DNA from: Stappia stellulata | GTDB lineage: Bacteria > Pseudomonadota > Alphaproteobacteria > Rhizobiales > Stappiaceae | DNA: 64,000 bases | Direction of reading: 5' to 3' | Assembly: GCF_020176715.1 (NCBI RefSeq) | Contig: NZ_JAIVMF010000007.1 | Span: 62,001-126,000 of the forward strand | Shown: one piece after another, positions 17,826 to 27,024 of the stretch | Layout: each line of letters starts with the position of its first letter | Position numbering within the stretch: the first letter of the stretch is position 1 | The notes under the pieces: generated by a model | Databases searched by the model: none | What the model was told of the DNA's origin: nothing | What the model saw: the letters and a program-made list of their open reading frames with translations, nothing else | Program-made: the position numbers and the translations under genes

Positions 17826-19718
17826 ATGTATCAAAAGCACCGTCCGAATTTTCTGACGCCGGACCCGTCCGGGCTTGGCGCCGCGTCCCAGGCCCCCGCT
17901 TCGGGTGCGTCGCACACGCCGGTTGATGCGCGCCGCCTGGCCGTTCGCCGCGCGGTCTTCGCGACCCTCGTCCTTGGCACGATCGCCGCGCTCACCGCGC
18001 TTCTTGTCGTCAGCTTTTCCGGCGACGGCGTGAGCTGGGCGGAAGGGCTGATGATCGGCTGTTTCCTGCTGACCCTGCCGTGGACCGCGATCGGCTTCTG
18101 GAACGCGGTCATCGGGCTGACGCTGATGCGCACCCGGCGCGACCCGGTCGCCCATGTCTGCCCGATCGCCGAGGGCGACACCTCCGTGTCGAGCCGCTCG
18201 TCCACCGCCATTTTGTCCTGCATCCGCAACGAGGACGTCGACCAGGTCGCCGTCCATCTCGACGCCATGCTTGGCGATCTGTCGCGCACGCCGCATGCCG
18301 CCGGCTTCACGCTCTATGTTCTGAGCGACACCGACCGGCCCGAGATCGCCGCCAAGGAAGACGCCGTTTTCGCCGCCTTGGCCGACCGCTGGGCCCATGT
18401 CCTGCCGGTGGTCTACCGCCGCCGCGACGACAATCCGGGCTTCAAGGCCGGCAACATCCGCGATTTCTGCGTCCGCTGGGGCGCCAACCACGATTATGCG
18501 CTGGTGCTCGACGCCGACAGCTTCATGTCGGGCGCGGCGATTGTCGACCTCGTCGCGAAAATGGACGCCAATCCGCGTCTCGGCATCCTGCAGACGCTGG
18601 TGGTCGGCATGCCGACCAGCAGCGCCTTTGCCCGCATCTTCCAGTTCGGCATGCGTCTCGGCATGCGCTCCTACACGCTCGGCAGCGCCTGGTGGCAGGG
18701 CGATTGCGGTCCCTACTGGGGGCACAACGCGATACTGAGGGTGAACCCCTTCACCGAGGCGTGCCACCTGCCGGTGCTTCCGGGCAAGGGCCCGCTGTCG
18801 GGCTGGATCCTGAGCCACGACCAAGTCGAGGCGGTGCTGATGCGCCGCGCCGGCTACGAGGTCCGGGTGATCCCGCGCGAGACGGAGAGTTTCGAGGAAA
18901 ACCCGCCGAACGCGCTGGAGTTCATCCGCCGCGAATTGCGCTGGTGCCAGGGCAACCTCCAGTATCTCAAGCTGCTCGGGCTGCCGGGGCTGCTGCCCAC
19001 CAGCCGGGTGCAGATGGTGCTGGCGATCCTGATGTTCGTCTCCGCGCCGGCCTGGCTGTTGTTCATGGCAACGGGTGCCGCGATCGTCGCCTTCGGCGGG
19101 CATGAGCTCGTGCGCTTCGAACAGGTCTCCGGCTTCACGCTTTTCGTCGTGATCCTGACGATGATCTTCGCCCCCAAGATTGCGACGGTGATCGACATCC
19201 TCGCCGACAGGCGGCTGCGCACGGCCTTCGGCGGACCGGCGCGGATCGTTGCGAGCGCACTGACGGAAATCGTCTTCGCCGCGCTGATGGCCCCGGTCGT
19301 CGCCGTCGCCGTATCGCTCTTCGTCGCCGGACTGCCCTTCGGCAAGGCGATGGGCTGGGGCGCGCAGGTGCGCGACACCCGTGCCCTGCCGCTCGGCCTG
19401 TGCGTCTCGCGGCTGTGGCCGCAGATGCTCTTCGGCTTTGCCGGCTTCGCATGGGCTGCCGTCTTCGCGCCGTCGCTCGTCTGGCCGCTCCTGCCGGTGA
19501 TCCTCGGACCGGCGATTGCCGTTCCGCTGGCGCTCGGCACGTCGGGCGAATGGGTCGGACGGCTGGCGCTGGCAACGCGCCTCTGGCGCCTGCCGGAGGA
19601 GACCGTGCCGCCGGAATGCCTGCTGCCGCTTCGCCTCTCCGCTCATGCGGCGCTGGGCGTCGCCTTCGTGCCGCCGCGCGCCTTCTTCGAGCCGGATCTG
19701 GAAAAGGCCGAAGCCTGA
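17826..19718 (+). CDS. opgH: Glucans biosynthesis glucosyltransferase H
   Basis: 630-residue inner-membrane processive glucosyltransferase (GT2) that polymerises the beta-1,2 backbone of osmoregulated periplasmic glucans from UDP-glucose. Visible are the N-terminal membrane pair, IRNEDVDQV, the DAD motif in VLDADSFMSG near residue 229, HDQVEAVLM, and the QxxRW-equivalent ELRWCQGNLQY near residue 370, followed by four or more membrane segments. The ATG at 17826 has AAAGG in front; earlier in-frame starts do not. No opgG is adjacent. The probable modifying protein OpgC is encoded about 7 kb downstream. Confidence 0.92.
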   Translation: MYQKHRPNFLTPDPSGLGAASQAPASGASHTPVDARRLAVRRAVFATLVLGTIAALTALLVVSFSGDGVSWAEGLMIGCFLLTLPWTAIGFWNAVIGLTLMRTRRDPVAHVCPIAEGDTSVSSRSSTAILSCIRNEDVDQVAVHLDAMLGDLSRTPHAAGFTLYVLSDTDRPEIAAKEDAVFAALADRWAHVLPVVYRRRDDNPGFKAGNIRDFCVRWGANHDYALVLDADSFMSGAAIVDLVAKMDANPRLGILQTLVVGMPTSSAFARIFQFGMRLGMRSYTLGSAWWQGDCGPYWGHNAILRVNPFTEACHLPVLPGKGPLSGWILSHDQVEAVLMRRAGYEVRVIPRETESFEENPPNALEFIRRELRWCQGNLQYLKLLGLPGLLPTSRVQMVLAILMFVSAPAWLLFMATGAAIVAFGGHELVRFEQVSGFTLFVVILTMIFAPKIATVIDILADRRLRTAFGGPARIVASALTEIVFAALMAPVVAVAVSLFVAGLPFGKAMGWGAQVRDTRALPLGLCVSRLWPQMLFGFAGFAWAAVFAPSLVWPLLPVILGPAIAVPLALGTSGEWVGRLALATRLWRLPEETVPPECLLPLRLSAHAALGVAFVPPRAFFEPDLEKAEA

Positions 19719-19900
19719 CCCCGGATGAGACCCAGGGGCGGGTCACGCGGGCGTGAGCGGGATTGCAGGGCGCGTCTCGCTTGGTTGATTTGAACGGAGC
19801 GGGCGTTGCTCTCACAGTGGGATCGTCGGGACCGGATTGTTCACCGGGTCCCGGCGCCCGCAACGCCGCCGGGTCCGGCGGATCGCCCTCAGGAGCCAAG

Positions 19901-20410
19901 ATGCCCATGTCCGCCTCCCTCTCGTCCGTCGCCCGGCCGCGGCACGGCCTGTTTCCGCCCCTGACGCTGGCAACGCTCGGCACGGCAATCCTCGCCGGGC
20001 TTCTCGCCGATGGCGCCTGGGAGATCTGGGCGCGCTTCGTCACGCCCTACTGGGTCGGCGGCCCGTTGCAGCCGGCAGCACTTGTGCAGTCCGTCTTCGG
20101 CTTCAGCAATTTCGCGTTGGCCGAGGCGGTACACCTCGTCGTCGGCATCGTTTTCTATCCGCTCGGCTATCTCTTCATCGCAAGGCCGATTGCCGATCGC
20201 TTCTTTCCGTTTCTGCCCTGGCCGGTGGTCGCGCTCGGGTTCGGGGCGGGCCTCTGGGTCTTCGCGCTCTATGTCATGGCGCATCTGATCGCCGGCCTGC
20301 CGCCGTTTCTCGGGTTCATCCAGTTGACCTGGGCCTCGCTGGTCGGGCATCTGATCTTCGGTCTCGTCTGCGGTGCCGTCGTGCGCTGGCGGAGCGGGGC
20401 CACAGGCTGA
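19901..20410 (+). CDS. Small integral membrane protein, function unknown
   Basis: 169-residue protein with four to five hydrophobic segments (about residues 20-40, 65-90, 110-135 and 145-165). The start is set by a CAGGAGCCAAG ribosome site directly before 19901. I do not recognise the family with certainty; it has some resemblance to YagU-type membrane proteins. It stands alone between opgH and a CoA-transferase gene. The 180 bases before it hold no feature that I can see. Confidence 0.65.
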   Translation: MPMSASLSSVARPRHGLFPPLTLATLGTAILAGLLADGAWEIWARFVTPYWVGGPLQPAALVQSVFGFSNFALAEAVHLVVGIVFYPLGYLFIARPIADRFFPFLPWPVVALGFGAGLWVFALYVMAHLIAGLPPFLGFIQLTWASLVGHLIFGLVCGAVVRWRSGATG

Positions 20411-20441
20411 TTTCCCCTCCCTTGAAAGGATTTGCGCGCTG

Positions 20442-21746
20442 GTGACGACCTCTTCCGGGACTGTAGCTTCGTCCGATCCGCTGTCTAAGAACACGCCTCG
20501 AGGCCCGCTTGCGGGCCTCGTCGTGCTCGACCTGTCGCGCATTCTTGCCGGCCCCACCGCCACGCAATTGCTGGGCGATCTCGGCGCCACCGTCTGGAAG
20601 ATCGAACGTTCGGGAACGGGCGACGACACCCGTGGCTGGGGCCCGCCGTTTCTCAAGGACAAGCAGGGAAACGAGACGCGCGAGAGCGCCTATTATCTGT
20701 CCGCCAACCGCAACAAACGCTCGCTCGCTGTCGATATCGCCCAGCCTGCGGGCCAGGACCTCTTGCGCCGTCTCGCCTGCAAGGCCGACGTGCTGATCGA
20801 GAACTTCAAGGTCGGCGATCTCGCCCGGCGCGGGCTCGGCTACGCGGATCTCAAGGCCCTCAATCCGGGGCTGATCTATTGCTCGATCTCCGGCTTCGGC
20901 CAGACCGGTCCCTATGCGGCGCGCGCCGGCTACGATTTCCTGATCCAGGGCATGGGCGGGTTGATGTCCCTGACCGGGCGGCCCGACGCGGAGGGCGGCG
21001 AGCCGACCAAGGCGGGTGTGGGGATCGCCGACGTCATGTGCGGCATGTATGCCTCCAACGCGATCCTGGCGGCCCTTCATCATCGAACGGCAACCGGCGA
21101 GGGGCAGCACATCGACGTCGCCCTGCTCGATACCCAGGTCGCCTGGCTGATCAACCAGGGCGTGGCCTATCTCACCGACGGCGCGGTGCCGCCCCGGCGC
21201 GGCAATGCCCATCCCACCATCGTGCCCTATAACGCCTATCCGGCGCGCGACGGCGCCTTCATCCTGGCGGTCGGCAACGACGCGCAGTTCCGCCGCTTCT
21301 GCGAGGTGGCGGGCGCGCCGGCGCTTGCCGACGATCCGCGGTTTTCCGCCAATGCAGAACGCGTGCGCAACCGCGCGGCGCTCGAGCCGGAAATCGAGCG
21401 GCTGACCCGCACGCGCGACGCGGCCGAGTGGATCGCCGTGCTGGAGGCCGCCGGCGTTCCCTGCGGGCCGATCAACGATGTCGGCGAGGTCTTCGCCGAT
21501 CCGCAGGTGCGTCATCGCGGCATGCGCATTTCCATGCCGCATGAGGCGAGCGCGACCGGGACGGTCGATCTCATCGGCAATCCGCTGAACCTGTCGAAGA
21601 CCCCGGTAACCTATCGTCACGCGCCGCCGGAACTTGGCGCGGACACGCAGGCCGTGCTGAAACAGGCACTGGGCCTTGAGGATGACGATCTGGCACGCCT
21701 GAGGGCGGACGGCGCGTTCGGCGCGCAGAAAGACGAGACGCAATGA
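20442..21746 (+). CDS. CaiB/BaiF family CoA-transferase
   Basis: 434-residue type III CoA-transferase. The N-terminal GLVVLDLSRILAGPTATQLLGDLGATVWKIE is the CoA-binding entrance of the family; the catalytic aspartate is in RAGYDFLIQGMGG near residue 166, and GEGQHIDVALLD follows. Such enzymes move CoA between carboxylic acids. GTG at 20442 follows GAAAGGA. The gene overlaps the next one by four bases, so the CoA-transferase and the TPP enzyme probably serve one pathway, in the manner of formyl-CoA transferase with oxalyl-CoA decarboxylase, though the partner here is not a recognisable oxalyl-CoA decarboxylase. Confidence 0.9.
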   Translation: MTTSSGTVASSDPLSKNTPRGPLAGLVVLDLSRILAGPTATQLLGDLGATVWKIERSGTGDDTRGWGPPFLKDKQGNETRESAYYLSANRNKRSLAVDIAQPAGQDLLRRLACKADVLIENFKVGDLARRGLGYADLKALNPGLIYCSISGFGQTGPYAARAGYDFLIQGMGGLMSLTGRPDAEGGEPTKAGVGIADVMCGMYASNAILAALHHRTATGEGQHIDVALLDTQVAWLINQGVAYLTDGAVPPRRGNAHPTIVPYNAYPARDGAFILAVGNDAQFRRFCEVAGAPALADDPRFSANAERVRNRAALEPEIERLTRTRDAAEWIAVLEAAGVPCGPINDVGEVFADPQVRHRGMRISMPHEASATGTVDLIGNPLNLSKTPVTYRHAPPELGADTQAVLKQALGLEDDDLARLRADGAFGAQKDETQ

Positions 21747-23404
21747 CAACGAAAGCGGGGACAACCGCAGCAGGGAAAACGGGTGCGGGACTGATCGCCG
21801 CCAAGCTCCATCAGGCCGGCTGCCGCCATGCCTTCGGCATTCCGGGCGGCGAGGTGCTGGCGCTGATGGATGCGCTGGACAGCGCCGGCATCGCCTTCCA
21901 TCTCGTCAAGCACGAGAACGCCGGCGGCTTCATGGCCGAGGGCGTGTGGCACGCCGAGGCGCGTGAGACGGGATCCGCCGCGCCGGGCGTATTGCTCGCA
22001 ACACTCGGGCCGGGCGTTGCCAATGCGGTCAATGTCGTCGCCAATGCCTGGCAGGACCGGGTGCCGCTGATTTTCCTCACCGGCTGCGTCGATGCGGCAG
22101 AAGCCGAAACCTACACCCATCAGGTGTTCGACCATCAGCAGCTCCTGCGGCCCATCGTCAAGGCGAGCTTTCGCGCAAGCCCCGGCGCGCTCGGCGCAAT
22201 GATGGACAAGGCGATCCGTATCGCACTCGACGGCCAGCCCGGACCGGTGCATGTCGACGTACCGATCTCGGTCGCCGAAGGCGCAACCGGGGAGGCGCTG
22301 CGGCCCCTGCCGGTCGGAGTCTCACCGGCGGATTTGCGCCCTGCCGGGGCAACGCTGGAGGCTGCGCGCGTGCTCTTTGCCGCTTCAAAGCGCCCCATCG
22401 CCATCGCCGGCGTCGATGCGGTGAACGAGGGTGCGGGCGAGGCCATCGCCGCCTTCTGCCGGACGCATTCCGTGCCGCTTGTCACCACCTACAAGGGCAA
22501 GGGGCTGATCGACGAGGCCGACCCTTTGGCGCTTGGCGGGGCGGGCCTGTCGCCGCGTGCCGACGCGCATCTCCTGCCGCTCTTCAAGGCCTCCGACTGC
22601 ATCCTGCTTTTGGGCTACGATCCCATCGAGATGCGCATCAACTGGCGCGATCCCTGGCCCCACGACGCCCCTGTGATCGAGATCGCGGCGACACCGCGCA
22701 CTCATGGCATGCACGGCGCGCGCCATACTCTCGCCTCCGGCGTTGCGCCCGCGCTTCGCGCGCTCGGCGAGGGGCGAAAGGCAACTGCGTCCTGGGAGGG
22801 CGGCGAGATCGCTGCCGCGAGGGCTGCTCTTGCCGCCCAATTCGCGCCGGAGCCGGAGGGCTGGGGCCCGGCTTGCGTGTTCCACGCCTTGCGCGAAGTT
22901 CTCCCGCCAGAGACGGTCGCCACCGCCGACAGCGGCGCGCATCGCATTCTGGTCTCGCAGATCTGGCAGACGGCGGTGCCGCGCGGCATGCTGCAATCCT
23001 CCGCGCTCTGCACCATGGCCTGCGCCCTGCCGCTCGGCATGGGGCAGAAGCTGGCCGATCCGGCGCGACCCGTTGTGGTCTTCGTCGGCGATGCCGGGCT
23101 GGAAATGGGGCTTGGCGAACTGGCGACCCTGCGCGACATGCGCCTGCCGGTCATCGTCTGCGTGCTGGTCGATGAAAGCCTGGCGCTGATTGAACTGAAG
23201 CAGCGCGCCGGCCAGCGGCCCAATGTCGGCGTGGATTTCTCAGGAACGGATTTTCCGGCACTTGCCCGGGCGATGGGCGGGCACGGCGTGTGGGTGGACG
23301 ACGTCGAAACGCTCAGCCGCGAGGCAACCGCCGCACTTGCCCGCGACAGCTACGCGCTGCTTGCCTGCCGCATCGGCCGCCGCGCCTATGACGGGAAGTT
23401 CTGA
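21743..23404 (+). CDS. Thiamine-diphosphate-dependent enzyme, acetolactate-synthase-like
   Basis: 553-residue protein with the three-domain TPP-enzyme fold: N-terminal PYR domain with the catalytic glutamate in LVKHENAGGFMAEG (near residue 54), a central domain, and a C-terminal PP domain. The magnesium/TPP motif is GDAGLEMGLGELATLRDM followed by VLVDES, so the usual GDG...NN is altered to GDA...DE. Substrate unknown; decarboxylation or ligation of a 2-oxo acid or CoA thioester is the general chemistry. Coupled to the CoA-transferase by ATGA. Confidence 0.82.
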   Translation: MTTKAGTTAAGKTGAGLIAAKLHQAGCRHAFGIPGGEVLALMDALDSAGIAFHLVKHENAGGFMAEGVWHAEARETGSAAPGVLLATLGPGVANAVNVVANAWQDRVPLIFLTGCVDAAEAETYTHQVFDHQQLLRPIVKASFRASPGALGAMMDKAIRIALDGQPGPVHVDVPISVAEGATGEALRPLPVGVSPADLRPAGATLEAARVLFAASKRPIAIAGVDAVNEGAGEAIAAFCRTHSVPLVTTYKGKGLIDEADPLALGGAGLSPRADAHLLPLFKASDCILLLGYDPIEMRINWRDPWPHDAPVIEIAATPRTHGMHGARHTLASGVAPALRALGEGRKATASWEGGEIAAARAALAAQFAPEPEGWGPACVFHALREVLPPETVATADSGAHRILVSQIWQTAVPRGMLQSSALCTMACALPLGMGQKLADPARPVVVFVGDAGLEMGLGELATLRDMRLPVIVCVLVDESLALIELKQRAGQRPNVGVDFSGTDFPALARAMGGHGVWVDDVETLSREATAALARDSYALLACRIGRRAYDGKF

Positions 23405-23413
23405 CGGACGGAC

Positions 23414-23905
23414 TCAGTTGGTCGCGTCCTCGGCAATTGCCTTGAACACCGCGTCGAGCTCGCCCGCCAGCGCCTGCAGCGCGTCGCCGCCCTCCGCCAG
23501 ATAGGGGGCGAAGACGAAGCTCGGGTGCTTGTAGGAAAGCGTCGCCCCGCCGTCGGGGGTCTCGGTGACATAGAAGCGGATCGGCGCCTCGATGCCGGCG
23601 GCAACGCTCGCCGCCAGCATCCGCCTCGCATAGTCGTTGCGATAGACCCCGATCACCCGGTTTCCGGGGATGGTGATGCCCTGCATCTTCGCACCGTCCG
23701 AGGCGCTTGCCTGGGTGACAAGGCCCATCCCGGCCGTCTTGATCGCGGCCGTCAGACTGTCCACGAGGTCGGGAAAGGTCTTGTCGGTGGCGATCACCGT
23801 CCAGCCGTCGCGGGGTGCGAGTTCGCCCTGCGCGGCGGCGGGACCGGCAACATGGGAAAAGGCCGCCAGCATCAAGGCGACGGCAAGGGACGTGAGACGG
23901 GTCAT
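23414..23905 (-). CDS. Secreted DUF302 family protein
   Basis: 163-residue protein with a signal peptide ending near AAAQG and a DUF302 domain (TFPDLVDSLTAAIKTAGMGLVTQASAS, then GNRVIGVYRNDYARRML). The family is often linked to heme- or metal-related periplasmic functions, but its role is not established. The start at 23905 has AAGGGAG upstream. It lies 107 bases from the YeeE/YedE gene on the same strand and may share its transcript. Confidence 0.8.
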   Translation of the reverse strand: MTRLTSLAVALMLAAFSHVAGPAAAQGELAPRDGWTVIATDKTFPDLVDSLTAAIKTAGMGLVTQASASDGAKMQGITIPGNRVIGVYRNDYARRMLAASVAAGIEAPIRFYVTETPDGGATLSYKHPSFVFAPYLAEGGDALQALAGELDAVFKAIAEDATN

Positions 23906-24012
23906 GTCGGGTCGGCTCCCTTCAGGAAATGAAACGGAAGCCGACCCTAGTCGAGATTGTTGCCCGCACCGCACACGCGGCAATCACGGATGATCACGAT
24001 GTGGCGCGGGCC

Positions 24013-25185
24013 TCAGCCCATCCCGAGCTTCAGGCGGGCGCGCGTGCCGGCGAGGCTGCCGATGAAGCCGAAGACGAGCCACAGCCAGCCGTGCAGCGAA
24101 CCGGAGACGATCCCGCCGAGATAGGCGCCGATGTTGCAGCCGTAGGCGAGCCGCGCGCCATAGCCCATCAGCAGGCCGCCGATGATCGCGGTCAGGAGAT
24201 CGCGGGTCGAAAGCTTCCACACGGGCGCGTATTTGCCGGCAAGGGCGGCCGCCGTCATGGCGCCGATCAGGATGCCGAAGTTCATCACCGAGGTCGCGTC
24301 GGCGAAGACGGAAGCCTCGAGCGCGCCTTTCTGCCACTGCCAGTAGGGCCAGTCGGTGACGGTCACGCCGAAGCCCTGCCAGATCTTCGCGCCCCACAGC
24401 GCAAAGCCGGAGGTGATGCCCCAGGGCCGGCCGAGCACGACGAAGGTGGCGATGCCGACGACGGCGATCATCACCGCGCCGAAGCGCAGCGACCAGGGAC
24501 CGGCGAGAAAGCTCTCGGTCGCGCGCGGCTCGGCGAGGCTGCCGTGCGCCTTGCGCTCGACCCTGATGCTCCACAGCGCGATCAGCCCGAGCACGGCAGC
24601 CGTTGCGGCAAAGGCGCCAATGGGGCCGAATTCGGTGATCAGGGAAACGGCCGGCAGCTTCGGCAGCGTCCCCCAGAGATGCATGTGCGGGGTGGCGGCG
24701 ACCGAGCCCATCACGAAGGCTGTCAGCGTCACCATCATGCGCGTCGACCCGCCGCCGGCGGTGAACAGCGTGCCGGAGGCGCAACCGCCGCCGAGCTGCA
24801 TGCCGAAACCGAACATGGTCGCGCCGATGGCGGCGGCGATGCCGAAGGGAAAGACGAAGCCGCCGGTCGGCATGCCGAAGGAGGCGCCCCAGCCGATCAG
24901 CGGAAAGGAGACCGCCGCCGTCAGCAGGATCAGCAGGAACTGCGCCCGCAGGCCCCCGCCGCGCTTCTCCGTGACGATGCGGCGCCAGGCGGCGGTGAAG
25001 CCGAAGCTCGAATGATAAAGCGCAACGCCGGCAAGGCCGCCGATCAGCACGGCATAGCCGAGTGTCGGGCCGCCGGTGTTGCTGGCGATCAGGGCGACCG
25101 CCGCAAGAGCGGCGAGCGACAGGGCGAGAACCGCGCGGTTCGCGCCGGCAAACGTCTGGGCGAGGGATTGGGCAAGAGCTGTCAT
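24013..25185 (-). CDS. YeeE/YedE family sulfur-compound transporter
   Basis: 390-residue polytopic membrane protein of the YeeE/YedE (TsuA) family, which takes up thiosulfate or related sulfur species. Both hallmark cysteine motifs are present: GGGCASGTLFTAGGGS in the first half and LAYGCNIGAYLGGIVSG in the second half, arranged as an internal repeat. About ten membrane segments. A start at 25185 is chosen because homology begins there; the upstream in-frame extension is not membrane-like. No TusA-like partner gene is seen beside it. Confidence 0.88.
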   Translation of the reverse strand: MTALAQSLAQTFAGANRAVLALSLAALAAVALIASNTGGPTLGYAVLIGGLAGVALYHSSFGFTAAWRRIVTEKRGGGLRAQFLLILLTAAVSFPLIGWGASFGMPTGGFVFPFGIAAAIGATMFGFGMQLGGGCASGTLFTAGGGSTRMMVTLTAFVMGSVAATPHMHLWGTLPKLPAVSLITEFGPIGAFAATAAVLGLIALWSIRVERKAHGSLAEPRATESFLAGPWSLRFGAVMIAVVGIATFVVLGRPWGITSGFALWGAKIWQGFGVTVTDWPYWQWQKGALEASVFADATSVMNFGILIGAMTAAALAGKYAPVWKLSTRDLLTAIIGGLLMGYGARLAYGCNIGAYLGGIVSGSLHGWLWLVFGFIGSLAGTRARLKLGMG

Positions 25186-25543
25186 GGCTTCTAGGTACTC
25201 CCTTGCGCGGGCGGGCGGAAGGTATGGCGTTTTGCAGGAGCGCCTGCCCGCGCAATCGCATTGCCCGGATCTGGCCGCTATTGGAAGATACATGCGATCC
25301 CTGTCCGCCGTCGCACACGTCGGCCACAAGTTTTTGTGTGTTGCACGTCATCCGCGCCACGGAAAAACTGACAGGGCGAAAGAAAGCAGGCGGGCGTCCG
25401 TCCTTGCAAGATCCGTGGTCGGCTCCTCCCGGTCGAACGACGGGCCTTGCCGACCCGAAGCCCTTTGCCTCCCCCGCGCTGCGGCCCGTGCGCCGCCGCA
25501 GGAAACCGCGCGGCCGAAGCGCCGCTGGCAGGAAGAAAGCCGA
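25186..25543. other. Divergent intergenic region
   Basis: 358 bases between the YeeE/YedE gene and the TPR gene. No small gene, repeat or clear promoter was recognised. Confidence 0.4.
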
Positions 25544-26926
25544 ATGACCCTTACCGATCGCTACGGCTACCCTCTCACGATGTCGGACAGCGCCGCCCTG
25601 GAGGCCTGGCAGCGCGCGCTCGATGCGTTTCTGGCCCATGGCACGGCAACGCCGGACCATCTCGCCCGGGCGCTCTCGCTGGAGCCGCAGTTCGCGCTCG
25701 GGCACGCGACGCACGGCCTGTTCTGCCTGCTGCTCGGCCGGCGCGAAATGGTGGATGTGGCGCAGGACGACTGGACGCGGGCGGACGGCGCGCGCGCAGC
25801 GCTTGGCGCGACCCCGCGCGAGGCGGCGGTGATCGATGCCCTGCGCGACTGGCTCGACGGCCATCCGCGCGCGGCGGCCGACCGCCTCGACGCAACCCTT
25901 GCCGCCCATCCCGCCGACCCGCTCCTGATGAAACTGGTGCATGCGGTGCGCTTCGTGCTCGGCGATGCCGGCGGCATGCGACGTTCGGTGGAAGGCGTGC
26001 TTGAGGCCTATGACCAGAGCCACTCCGCCTATGGCTATCTGCTGGGTTGTCATGCCTTCGCGCTGGAGGAAACCGGCGACTACGAGCGGGCCGAGCGCAC
26101 GGGACGCCGCGCCGTCGAGATCGCGCCCGACGATGCCTGGGGGTTGCATGCCGTTGCCCATGTCCACGACATGACGGGCCGCTTCGACGAGGGGCGGCGC
26201 TGGCTGGAGGCGAACACCCAGGCCTTTTCCCACTGCAACAACTTCCGCTTCCACGTCTGGTGGCATCTGGCGCTGATGTATCTCGACCGGGGCGATATCG
26301 CGGCCGTTCTGGCGCTCTACGATGCGGAAATCCGCGCGGAACACACCGACGACTATCGCGACATCTCCAATGCGGCCTCGCTGCTCGTGCGGCTGGAAAT
26401 CGAGGGTGTCAACGTCGGCGGACGCTGGGACGAACTGGCGCGGCTCTCCGAAACCCGGATCGACGATCGCTGCAATCTCTTCGCCGACCTGCACTACATG
26501 ATCTCGCTCGGCGGCGGACGGCGGCGGCAGGCCGCCGACGAGATGCTTGCCTCCGTCGCCCTGCATGCCGAGGAGCCGTCCGATCTGGGGCGGATCGCGT
26601 CACGGACCGGGCTGTCGGCCGCACGCGGTCTCGACGCCTATTTCCGGGGCAATTTCTATTCCGCCTTCCATCACCTCGATCGGGCCCGCCCGACGTTGCG
26701 CGACATTGGCGGCAGCCATGCCCAGCGCGATGTGTTCGAGCGTCTGGCGATCGACGCGGCCCTGCGTGCGGGGCTGGCCGGTGAAGCGGAGCGGCTGCTG
26801 CGCGAGCGTCTGTCGTTGCGCGGCGCGCTCGACCGCTTCGCCTCCGAGCGGCTGGAACGGGTGGACAGCATGAAGCGGGCGGCAAAGATCATGCAAAACG
26901 AAGCCTTGCGCGCCGTGCCGGCGTAA
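25544..26926 (+). CDS. TPR-repeat protein similar to TTC38
   Basis: 460-residue helical repeat protein. Tetratricopeptide-like units are seen around residues 170-260 (ALEETGDYERAERTGRRAVE, AHVHDMTGRFDEGRRWLEAN). The stretch HVWWHLALMYLDRGDIAAVLALYD is characteristic of the TTC38 family, found from bacteria to human, whose function is unknown. ATG at 25544 follows GGAAGAAAG. It precedes opgC by about 100 bases without a coupled start. Confidence 0.78.
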   Translation: MTLTDRYGYPLTMSDSAALEAWQRALDAFLAHGTATPDHLARALSLEPQFALGHATHGLFCLLLGRREMVDVAQDDWTRADGARAALGATPREAAVIDALRDWLDGHPRAAADRLDATLAAHPADPLLMKLVHAVRFVLGDAGGMRRSVEGVLEAYDQSHSAYGYLLGCHAFALEETGDYERAERTGRRAVEIAPDDAWGLHAVAHVHDMTGRFDEGRRWLEANTQAFSHCNNFRFHVWWHLALMYLDRGDIAAVLALYDAEIRAEHTDDYRDISNAASLLVRLEIEGVNVGGRWDELARLSETRIDDRCNLFADLHYMISLGGGRRRQAADEMLASVALHAEEPSDLGRIASRTGLSAARGLDAYFRGNFYSAFHHLDRARPTLRDIGGSHAQRDVFERLAIDAALRAGLAGEAERLLRERLSLRGALDRFASERLERVDSMKRAAKIMQNEALRAVPA

Positions 26927-27024
26927 ATTCGCCTTGGTTTTGACGCGGCCGCGTGTCAGAGCCGTTCCGCTTCCGCGCCAGACCGCGGTTGCATACGTTC
27001 CAACGTTTCAAGGACCTGCGTTTC

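Noticed and set aside
20442-23404. Oxalate degradation pair frc-oxc
   Set aside because: The TPP enzyme lacks features typical of oxalyl-CoA decarboxylase and its cofactor motif differs; only the general logic is shared.
23984-26566. Long minus-strand open frame over the TPR gene
   Set aside because: The TTC38-like product on the plus strand is convincing, and the minus frame is a composition artefact.
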